Part shown: positions 25,929 through 36,400 of the stretch, in pieces | How the letters are laid out: each line of letters opens with the position of its first letter | Numbering within the stretch: the first letter of the stretch is position 1 | DNA from: Rubrivivax sp. | Lineage (GTDB): Bacteria; Pseudomonadota; Gammaproteobacteria; Burkholderiales; Burkholderiaceae_C | Direction of reading: 5' to 3' | DNA: 64,000 bases | Assembly: GCA_004210455.1 (NCBI GenBank) | Contig: SEFA01000001.1 | Location: forward strand, 112,635-176,634 | The notes under the pieces: model-generated | What the model was told of the DNA's origin: nothing | Database searches by the model: none | The model's input: the letters and a program-made list of their open reading frames with translations, nothing else | Made by a program: the position numbers and the translations under genes

Positions 25929-27373
25929 GCGTTCGAGGACTTCAGGAACCGGGGCTTGTGGGCGCATGGCAGCGTGATTCTGAAATGGGCGCCCTGGTCG
26001 GCGGGCAGCAGGTCGATGTGACCGCCGTGGGCGGCGATGTATTCGGTGACGATGGACAGGCCGATGCCGGTGCCCTTGAGCGCGTCGTCGGGTTGGCGTT
26101 CGCCGCGGTAGAAGGGTTCGAAGATGCGGGCCTGGTCGGTCGGCGCGACGCCGGGGCCGTTGTCGCGCAGGTCGATGGTGAGCTGGCCGCCCTGGCGCGC
26201 GAGGTCGATGTCGACGCGGCCGCCGGGCGGGGCGAAGCGTATCGCATTGGAGAGGAGATTGCCGACGGCGGCCGCGATCTTGGCCGGGTCGACCTCCGCC
26301 TCGAGCGGTCCGCCGGACAGGCTGACCTGCAATCCGCGTGCCTGCCACTGCAGGCGCTGGTGGTCGATCGTGCCCTGGATCAGGGACACGAGATCGGTGC
26401 GCTGCGGCTTGAGGTCGCGCGCCTCGAAGGCGGCGGCGTTGAAGCGCAGCAGATCCTCGATCTGGCGCTGCAGCACGGCGGTGTTGTCGCGCAGGATGCG
26501 CGTCACTTCCTTCTGCTTCTCGTTGAGCGGGCCGGCGACCTCGTCCTCCAGCAGGGCGGTGCCTTCGCGCAGCGCGGCCAGCGGGGTCTTGAGCTCGTGC
26601 GAGACGTGCCGCAGGAAACGCGCCTTGTCGGCATCGAGCTCGGCCAGCCGCAAGCGCAGCCAGTCCAGACGCTGGCCGATGACGCGCAGGTCGGCGGGCC
26701 CTCGGATCTCGATGCGGTCGTCCAGGCGGTTCTCGCCCAGTCCCTTGATGGCGCGCGCGAGGTGGCGCAGCGGGCGGGTCAGGAAGATGCCGAACACCAG
26801 CGACAGCAGCACAGCGATGCCGATCGCGCCCAGCACCTGCTGGCCGAGCAGCACGCGGCCGTTCTCCAGCTTGTCCTGCAGCACGCGGTTGCTGGTCTCG
26901 GCGTGGCGGCGGACGTCCTCGGCGAGGCCGCCGGTGAGGCCGCCGAGCTCGCGGAAACGCGTCATCAGGTCGGTTTCGCGCTTGCGCGGGTTGACGCCCC
27001 GGGGCGTGCCCATCAGCGCGCGGATCTCGTCGAGCTTGGCTTTCCACGCCTGCAGCGGCGCGGGGGTCAGGCCTTGCGTGCGCAGCAGGTCGAGCAGGCG
27101 CTCGGCGTCGTCGGCGTCCTCCTCGAAGCGTTTGCGCAGCACGTGGTCTTCCAGGACGGCGTACTGCCGCGCGGCGCGTTCCATGCTGACCCCGCGGTCG
27201 CCGAGCTGCTGGACCTCGCTGCTCATGCGCGCGGCGCGCACGACGGCCTCGCGGCTCTGCACGGTCAGGCGTTCGAGCGTCAGCAGGCCGCCCAGCGACG
27301 CGGCGGCCAGCAGGCCGGCGATCGACAGGAAGCCGATCAGCAGCATCTGGCGGAAGGAAATGCGATTCAGCAT
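25925..27373 (-). CDS. glrK: GlrK/QseE-type sensor histidine kinase
   Basis: A 482-residue inner-membrane kinase: membrane helix at about 10-32, a mostly helical periplasmic sensor region of about 145 residues, second helix at about 177-198, HAMP, HisKA with phospho-acceptor His259 (RHVSHELKTPL), and HATPase with N box (NLLSNAIRFAPPGG), G1 (DNGPGV) and G2 (GTGIGLSIV). ATG 27373 gives a natural N-terminus before the first helix; the open frame continues 60 bases upstream. It is transcribed away from the giant toxin-like gene, whose start is only about 90 bases off. Confidence 0.9.
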   Translation of the reverse strand: MLNRISFRQMLLIGFLSIAGLLAAASLGGLLTLERLTVQSREAVVRAARMSSEVQQLGDRGVSMERAARQYAVLEDHVLRKRFEEDADDAERLLDLLRTQGLTPAPLQAWKAKLDEIRALMGTPRGVNPRKRETDLMTRFRELGGLTGGLAEDVRRHAETSNRVLQDKLENGRVLLGQQVLGAIGIAVLLSLVFGIFLTRPLRHLARAIKGLGENRLDDRIEIRGPADLRVIGQRLDWLRLRLAELDADKARFLRHVSHELKTPLAALREGTALLEDEVAGPLNEKQKEVTRILRDNTAVLQRQIEDLLRFNAAAFEARDLKPQRTDLVSLIQGTIDHQRLQWQARGLQVSLSGGPLEAEVDPAKIAAAVGNLLSNAIRFAPPGGRVDIDLARQGGQLTIDLRDNGPGVAPTDQARIFEPFYRGERQPDDALKGTGIGLSIVTEYIAAHGGHIDLLPADQGAHFRITLPCAHKPRFLKSSNA

Positions 27374-27464
27374 CGGGCGGCAGTGTAGTGGCGGGGGCGA
27401 CACCGCTCGCAATCGCCGGTGCCTGGACAGCACTCAGGGTGTCTGTGCTCGACAGGAGAATTTC

Positions 27465-30400
27465 TTGGACCATGCCCCCAACCTCTATGTCCCTCTGCCC
27501 GAACGGGGCACCAGGGCGGAGACGCCGCGCCTGCTCCCCGCACTGACGGTGCGATGGACGACGCCCGAAGAGCGTGCGAGGGCGATCCAGGCGCCGGGAT
27601 CGGGCGCGATGTCCCTGTGGATCCAGACGTTGAAAGCGCAATTGGAGCCGCAGGTGGCGGCCGGCAAGCTGGTCGGCAAGCTGGCCTTGACGGACCAGGA
27701 CGTCATGACCTTGCGCAGCGAGGTGCTCAGGGACGCGGTCCTGGGCAGCATGCGATCGGCGGAGGGAGCCGGCGCACCGTCGCTGCCTTCCGGGCTCTCG
27801 CCGTCGGAGCTGCTGAGACTGCTCAAGCAGAACGTCGGGCAGCAGGAGGCCGTCGACGTCTCCTCCAGGGTCGACAGCGCGGTGAGTGCCGTCGCCTTCG
27901 CCGTCAGGGAGTTCAAATTCGACGCGCTGGACGATGCGCTTGAATCGCTGCGTCGCGCACTGGACCCGATCACGAAGAGAGCCGTCTTCGTGATCGGCGC
28001 CGACGGCTCGAACGGTGGGCCCGATGCCCCGACGTTCGCCCTGCTTCCGTCCGAGGCGGTCTTCCTCAACCTGCTGTCGGGCGCGGCGGAGGCCGGGTCC
28101 AGATCGCAAGCCACGGTGTCCGGTCGACGTCGGGCCGCCGCCATGTGGCGGGCGATCGATCAGGCGACGCGGACGGTTGTCCTGGGGACGGCCTGGTCGG
28201 TGGAAGCGAACGACCTGCTCCTCAACAGCAAGACGCCGTCGATGGAAGCGCAAGCCCGTCAGCTCGGGTTGAAAGCGCTGCTGCCGCTCGTGGAGCAGTG
28301 GGCCGCACGCGCGCTGGCGCCAACGCCGACGATCGAGATGGCCGAGGGGCATCGCGTGGGATTGGGCGAGTTCCGCAAGCGCTGGCCGGACGCGGCGCCG
28401 CAAGCGCTGCTACTGGAGCCCCGGTCGGTGGACGACGCGCACCCGCTGCGCTCGACGTTCTCCAGCGCGGAAGTCAAGCTGGACCGCTTCGCAGGCACGA
28501 TCACCATCGAGGGCAGGCGGACCTCCGTGCTGCGCTTCGATCGACTCGTGGATGCGATGGATGGGGCGGAACGGCGTCACCAGGATGGGCAGATCCGCCT
28601 GCTGGACGATGTCATCGCGAGGCATTTCCAGTCGGGCGACCAGGTCGATGTCCTGGACCTTCCCTCGGAGATCTCGCTGGTGAAGCACGAGATGCGGGCG
28701 GGCGATCGGATCCTGGCCCGGAATGTGGAAGGCGCCTGGGTGCTCGATGCCGCTCAGCTGCGTGAGGCGAGGACTCGGATCGATCGGGGAACGCCCGGTG
28801 GCCAGGGAACGACGCCGCCCGACCGCCTGCCCACCGGCGCCGAACGGCCGGCCATCGATGCCGGTACGCCAACGCAGGGACCTGGCGCGTCGGTCCGGCG
28901 TCGACTGTTTCCGGCGCTCCATGCGAAGTGGAGCCAGGCGGGTGACGCGCCCACGGGTCAGACGCCGCGAGCCGGCCTGATCTACAAGTGGTCGCTGGCG
29001 CTGCAGTCCTTGGGGCTCCAGGAAATGGCCGGGAAGATCCGCCTGACCTCGGACGATCGCATGACGTTGCAGCGCGAAGTCCTGAAGTACACCGTCATGG
29101 GCACCATGAAGGTCCCCGAAGGGGCCGGCGCGATGCATTTCCCGCAAGGGCAATCGGAAGCTGAGCTGCGCATCAGGCTGGCGGAGCACATTGGTCAGGA
29201 CTCCGCCGACCGCGTCTTCTCGCTGATCGAGGATGCGGTGATCGACGTCGTTGACGCCATCGAGCAGTCTGATTTCGTCGCGCTGTACAGCGCGCGTGAG
29301 AAGCTTGGGCGCGCGCTGGACCCGATCACGGAGCGATTCGTCTTTGACGCCGGTGCGGACGGCTGGAACAACACGGCCGACGCGCCGACATTCCGACTGT
29401 TCGCGTCAGAAGCGATCTTTCTCAATCTGCTGTCGGGCGGCGCGGAGGCCGCGGGCAGATTGCCGCCGACCGTGAAGGGACGACGCAGGGCCGCCGCCGG
29501 GTGGCGTGCGATTGAACAGGCGACCCGGGCGATGGTCGGGAAGGCTTCCTGGACGGTGGCGGCGCAGGACCTGGCGCCGGCACCGGAGTCGTCGCCGACA
29601 AGGTACGAGGCCGACGCGCGCCGTCTGGCGCTGGGGTGGATGCTGCCGCTCATGGACCAATGGTCCTCGCGCGGACTGACGCCGGCGCCGTCGATCCGTC
29701 ATGGCGACGGGCGTTCCGAGTCCTTCAGCGAATTCCGGCGCAGCCATCCGTCCGCCAGGGTGGAGGCGCCGCCGGCGATCTCCGCGATGGTGGACGATGC
29801 GGAACCGCTGGAGTCGCTGTCGGCGACGACCGCGCAAACCTTCCTGGACCGCCGCGCCGGCACCATCACCGTGACCAGCGACAGCGGCGGGAAGGGGCGG
29901 AGAAGCACCGTCCTGCGCTTCGACCGCATCGGGGACCGGGCGACAGCGAAGGACTTGGCCCATCAGAACGGGCAGATCCGCCAGCTGGATGATTTCATCG
30001 CCGTCCATTTCCGGTCGGCGGTCGACGAATTCGGGCTGCGCGATATTCCGTCGGAGATCGTGCTTGAGCAGGACCAGATCCGCGTGGCGGATCTGGTCCT
30101 GGCCCGGCGGCGGGCATCGGGCGAATGGGCGGTCGATGTCGACAACCTGCGCTATCTGGACGATCAGGTCGTTCCGATGGAGCGCCGGCGCTCGCCCCTG
30201 GGCGCGTGGGGCCCTGTGCCCAGCGATCCGATGCCCGGTCCTGCGCCGACGACGCTGCAGAAGAGCCTGCGGCTCTACCTGCAGCTCGAGGACAGCGCGC
30301 AGGAGATGGCGCAGGCTTCGGCGTTGCGGAAGCGATTCCCCGATTCGGCGGTCTGGGCGCAGATCGGCATGGACGGCGACGTGCGCGTCGTGAGCGGCGG

Positions 30401-33400
30401 CGCCCTGCTCAAGCATCTGTCGCCGTCGGTCGCCATCAAGGTGGAGATGGGCGCTCATGTGCGGACCTCTCCGGACGGGCTGAGTCGGGAGATGGGGTCC
30501 TATCCGGCAGACATGCTGGCGGCCAAGGTGGACACGGCCCTGCGCAAGCTCGACCTGCCGCCACGCGTGCAGCAGATCTCGCTGCACGGGTGCGCGCTGG
30601 AGTCCAGCGCCTTCGAGGGCAGCTACACGTCGGTGTTCCTCCGCGAAGCCAACGGTCTGGGCTACCTCCTGCCGGGCGCCCAGGCCACGGCCTACCGGAC
30701 GATCGTGAGCGGTTACGGCGACGGGGGGACGCTGACACAGCGTCACAGCCTCGACCCGTGGCGATGGCCGGAACCGGGCGATGCCTTGACCTTCACCGTC
30801 CAACGCGGGGCGGACGGCAGCGCGCCGCTCGGAAAGGACGTCGTCATCGACCGCAGGGAGAAGGACCTGGATCCCGACAAGACGCCGCGGGCGTGGGAGG
30901 GTGAGCCCAAGCCCAATGGCGGGCCGGACCAGAACCAGCTGCTGGGCGCGGTGGAGCAGACGGGCCTGCACAAGGAAGTCCCGTCGATCGACGGGGGCGG
31001 GTGGGAGTTGGAACGCCGGGCGCGGGGCGGCGTCGACGTCGACATCGACACCAGGATCGACAAGATGCGTCTGCTGAACAAGGACAACGCCTTGTCCGCG
31101 CTGATGGACATCGGCGTGGTGCGGTCCGATGGACTGCTACCGAAAGTGGACGCGCAGCGGCTCGTGTCCTACATCGACGGCGGCGACGGTGCGAACCGCG
31201 CCTATGTGGGCCGCGCCCTGCGCAAGATGCGCAGCGACGCCTATCGCTGGCTGCTCGACACGGCACCGGAGAACGTCAGACCGGTCCTCACGACGGAGCG
31301 GCATCGGCTCTCGATCAACCAGACGGTGGGCAGGAAGGTTCTCGCGCGCCTCGACACGGTGGACGGCGCGATCGACTATCTCGACACGGCCCTGGGGCTC
31401 TACCAGATCCTGACCAACTGGCAGCAGATGAGCGCCACCCAGAAAGGATTGACCGTCGTGCAGACCGGGGCGGTCGTCATTTCTCCGCTGGCCATGATGG
31501 CGGGGCAGGCATTGAGCCGACTCGCCCCCGTCGCGCGATCAGGCCTGCTCCGCGTGGCGTCCGCCGGCCTGGCGGGGGGCGGCGCCAATGTCGCCCTCTC
31601 CCTTCTGGGCGTGGCGTCGTGTGCCTTGCAATGGAAGGAGTTCAATGCGGGCGGGCAATCGCTGGAGAGCTACGCCGGCAAATCCCTGGTCGCGAACACG
31701 GTCCTGGCGGCGACGTCCGCTGTCATGGCGGTGACCAGCGCGGCGGTCGGCACGACCGCGTTCCTGGCGGGCGGTGCCGCGGCCGTGGCCGGCACCGCGC
31801 TCAGCGTGGTGTCCAGCATCATGGGCGGTGCCGCGGCGCCCTTTTCGATCCTGATGTTCGTCGCCAACGCGGTGACCCAGGCGGTGGTCTGGTTCGAGGA
31901 GTTCGGCCAATACATCCGCGAGGGGACCAGCGTCGGCGACAAGGCGGCGGCTGGCTTCGCCAAGGCTTTCGGCTTCCCGACCGACGTCACGCTGCGGGCT
32001 GAAACGGAACAGGCGGCCCGCCAGGCGGCGGCCCGACTGTCGGAGTCGTTGAGGGTCCAGCGTCAGGACGACTTCAAGTTCGAAGCCAAGCTGATGGCCA
32101 AGCAAGGCTACGACACCGCCATGATTCCGGAGACCACCCATCCGGTGAAGCACGCCACCTTCTACGACGGGAAGTCAAGCCAGCGCTTCAACTTCACCCT
32201 GCAGCCCGGAAAACCCGCAGCCACGAACTTCCGCAAGGTGACGCAGGCCAAGGGGCGCGGAATTTCGCCGTTGGGCACGGCGTGGCTGTCAATGGATGTG
32301 CTCGAGTCCGACACGTTTGTCCGCGCCACGACCAGCGTCTATCCGAACGACGAGTCTCGCCAGCTGTTCCAGATGGGGAGCCTTGTCGACGCGAGGGTGC
32401 TCGGCGGCCGCGGGGCGGATGTCTTTCAGATGAAGAAGTCCGATCATGTCCTCGTCCGTGGAAACTACGCCCGGGATTCAATGTCGAGCGAGGATGAGAT
32501 CCAGATCGATGCGGAGGGCTCGGACTTGACGATCACGCCCGATCGGCAGATCCCTTCTCATCGCACCTATCTCAGCTATCCGGGCCTCCGAAGCAATGAC
32601 ATCGAGGGCATTCATCGATTCGTCATTCGCAATGCTGGCAAAGTCGTCGCCACGGGTTCCGGGGCGGACGACTTCTACGATGTCTCGAGCCGGGATGCGG
32701 TGATAAAGGGCGGTGGAGGGCGCAACACGTATGTCGTCCGGAATGGCAATCGCATCGTCGTCACGTCGCACGACATCGCGGTCTGGACCCGCGGCGTCAG
32801 CGGCGCCACCCTCGATGTGAGGAGCGCCGGCGCCAGTCTGGTGCTCAAGGTCGATGTACTCCACGACGCGTTGTCATTCCGCCGCAGCGGCGGAGATCTG
32901 GACGTTCTCATCGGCGAAGAATCATTGAGGCTGGCGAACTTCTTCGAGCGGTCGGACAAGCTGCATGCCGACGGCGCACCGGCCGCGGTGTTCCTCGATG
33001 CGGTCGGGACGGCCGTGACCCTGATCGAGCCCGAGGTGATCAGCGCGCAGACGATCGACGTCACGGCGCTCGACAAGCACCTCGTGTTCGGCACGCTGTT
33101 GCCCGTCTCGCGCAGGACATTGTCCGGAGACCACGCCCGCACCCGCTTCCATCTGTCCTCGGGCGCCGGCGATTTCCGCGTCCTGCCGATGACGGCGATG
33201 CCGATGGCGCTGTTCCTGGATGTTCCTGCGGAACGCCTCGTCCTGCGCGAGGAGGGCGGGGACCTGCTCGTCGTTGAAACTCTCCCAGCCTACGCCGAAG
33301 CGAGCTTCACACCGACGCGGTTGCGGTTGTCGGGACAACGTCGATCCGACACCGGACCGTCCACGGGAGCCATGTCGGTGTGGGTCAAGGGCAAGGACGG

Positions 33401-36400
33401 CGCGCCTGTCCTCCTTGCCCTGCCCGAGCCCGGAGCACCCGTCGACGAGACGGCGCGGGTCGCCCCGCTCATGGCGTCGACCGAGGCGACGTCCAACGCG
33501 GAGAAGCCTGTCGCAGCGAAGGGGGATCTCGCTGTCCCGGGTCAAGGGACGGACGGAAAGGACGTGATCGACGCCCGAGGCTTGCCGGACGGCACCGTCC
33601 TGAGGGGCGGTGCGGGTGCCGACACCTATCGGATCAGGGGGGGCCAGACGTTCGTGGTCGACAACAGCGCCGCGGACACGGCGCTGGATGTCCTGGAAGT
33701 ACACGATATCGACTGGCTTGAACTGCTGAAGGACGTCCGGTTCTCAGGGTCAGGCAGCGACCTGGTGATCGGCCTGGCCGGCGGGCAGATCATCGTGCGG
33801 GAACACGCGGCCAGGCCCCACGCGCGCCATCTGGCGCTCCGCGTCGGGGCCCGGCAGTTCGCGTTGCCCGTGATCCAGGACGGATCGCTGGTGCACCTGG
33901 CGTCGTCCACGGAAGGCGACGTGCTGGCGGTGTCCCCCGGCGCGCATGTCGTGTTTCCCGGGCACGGCGACGCGTGGCGCCTGTCGCCCGCGGCTCGCAG
34001 GGTGTGGATGCGACGTTCTGCCGGCCGGCGTGATGACGGCACGAGGGTGGCGGTCGTTGTCGAAGCCGATCACCCGTCGACCGTGACGCTGATGGACTAC
34101 CACCGGGCGCCCGAGGACTGGGACTTGATGGAGGTCCATTTCCGGGAAGACAGCACCCGGTCAGACGCCGTGAATCGGATCCGATTCTCCAGCCCTTCCG
34201 ACCACTCTGCCCTTCACAAGGCGCTGGTGGAGGGCGATGCCGACCCCGGCACCGTCTATCCGCAGCAGACGGTGCAGGACTATCTCCAATCGCGAGGCAT
34301 GCCCAAGGAGGTCGCCCGCCAGATCCGCGGCAACACTTTCCAGCGCCTGCAGCGATTGCATCGGTTGCTGGCAGTCGCGGTCGATTCCCGGGATTGGCCG
34401 CTCCCGGCCACATTCATCGACCATTACACCGCGAGCGATCTGACGCCGTCCGCCGTCCAGGGCCCGATGCTCAGGGAGCTGGCATCGCGCCGCTCGCCGT
34501 GGGCCTATGACGAGCTGATCCTGCGCCATGCGCTGTCCATGACGCAGCTCCAGGTGTTCGAGGCCTGGGCTGACCGCCATGTGGGGGAAGCGCGGGGTTC
34601 CGCGAGAGCCTGCGCGGCGCTGGCGGCATTCGGCCAGATGCTGGACGGCCAGAAGCCGTCGGGATCGTTCGAGCCCTCCTTGCTCGCGGAGGTCCTGACG
34701 TTGAAAGGCCGTCCGCCCGCCTTCGCGCAACAACTGGCCCTGGCGATGCAGGCCGCCGACACCATGGATGACGAGTGGGCAGCCGGCATGCTGCAGGCGG
34801 GAGTCGTCCACCACGACGTCTTGCGGCGGCTGCGGGATGCGGGCGTATCGCCGCAGGAGGTGGTGACCAGCAATGCCAACCGCCTGCGATACGAAGGATC
34901 CGGTGATCGGACGGCGCTCATCGCCGTCAACGCGTCGGATGGCCTCAGAAGCCCGGTGGCCCAGGCCTACCGCTACACGTTGAAGGACTACCTCAAGCTC
35001 GACCCGGCAGGAAAAAGATTCGAAAGAAAGGACAGCAGTCCCCAGGCGGGCGTCGTCTATGACCTCGTGCCCGGAGTGATCGTCGATCAGCACGGCGAAT
35101 CTCCCGAACCCGTGTCGACGTATGCCGCCTGGGAGAAGACGTACGCTGAGAAGATCGCGGAGGAACAGAGGAAGAACGAGAGTTTCAACCGGGACGCCCG
35201 CACGCCGTCATTCGGCGCTCCGGGCGGGGGCTCCCTGGCATATGCCTCGAAGATCCCGGAGTACAAGGAGGCGCTGTCGTCGGTCGTTCGCCTGTATCGA
35301 GCGGGATACGCCGACGTGGAGGCGTATCGGGTCGGCGGGGCGTGGGAGGGGCGGTCAACGCCCGGCAACCTCGTCGATGGACTTGAGGGGAATGACGAGG
35401 TCGTCGCATGGCGACCGAGCGACGGAACCCAGATCAATGTCGGCGACTTCATCGGGTTCGATTTCGCACATCCCCTTGCCTTGACTTCGCTGAGTCTGTC
35501 GATCGCATCGCCCCCCCGGCCAGGACGCGTTCACGGAGCGGGGGAGTGGGGGAACCCGTCCATGACGGTCCACGCGTATGGAGAGCAAGACCCCGGTGAC
35601 GACGACCTCCCCGCACACCTGAGGGAACTCAAACGTTGGAGACGCGTCAGCGCGTTCAAGGTTCTTCGTCCCGGCGACTACACCGCGGTCTTCTCGATTG
35701 ATACGAACGGTGTGCCGTACAGCCGTTACCGGCTCATGTGCGACGGTGGGGGACTGCCGCAGGACTTCTGGTTCAGCGAGGCCACGTTCACCACAGTCGA
35801 CGCTGGCGCGAGTCCCACGGCCGTTCTCGACATCCTGAAAGGAGCGGATTTCGGCATCGAAGACATCCGATCCCTGTTCCTCCAGGGTCTCCGCAACCCG
35901 AAGGAGGCTGGGCGGGCTGCGCAGCTGCGCCGCCATTTCGGCTCCCTGGACCCGGCCGCCGTCCTGGAGGACGCGCGCCTTCATTCCGACTGGACCGAGG
36001 CGGAGGTCAAACTGTTGGACGTTCTGCGGGCCAGCGGGGACGAGACACCGGGATGGGCGCCCGAGGCGCTGCTCAAGGCTGTTCGCCTGCGCGCGGCCGG
36101 GCAACACATCGACCTGCTCAATCTCGCACTGCCGTTCTTCGACGCGTTCCCGGCCGGAGACGAAGCACACCGTCGAATCCATGAGGCCTTGAAAGAAGGC
36201 AGCAAGGACACGAGCACCGATCCGGAGGCGATGCCGTTGTCCTGGATGCCCGATTGGCTGAAGGACATCGCGACCTTGTCGTCCCCGAGGGAAGGTGCGC
36301 ACGGGCATGTCCAGGTCCGCCTCATCCCTCACGATCGTGCCAGGCACCTTGTCGACGCGCTGCATGCCAGACTGGTCGCGAGCATCGGTGAGACCGAGGC

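Noticed and set aside
26124..27464. 5' extension of the giant open frame
   Set aside because: This part lies antisense to the well-supported glrK kinase gene and reads as Ser/Arg-rich shadow; the ribosome-binding site at 27454-27458 points to the later start.
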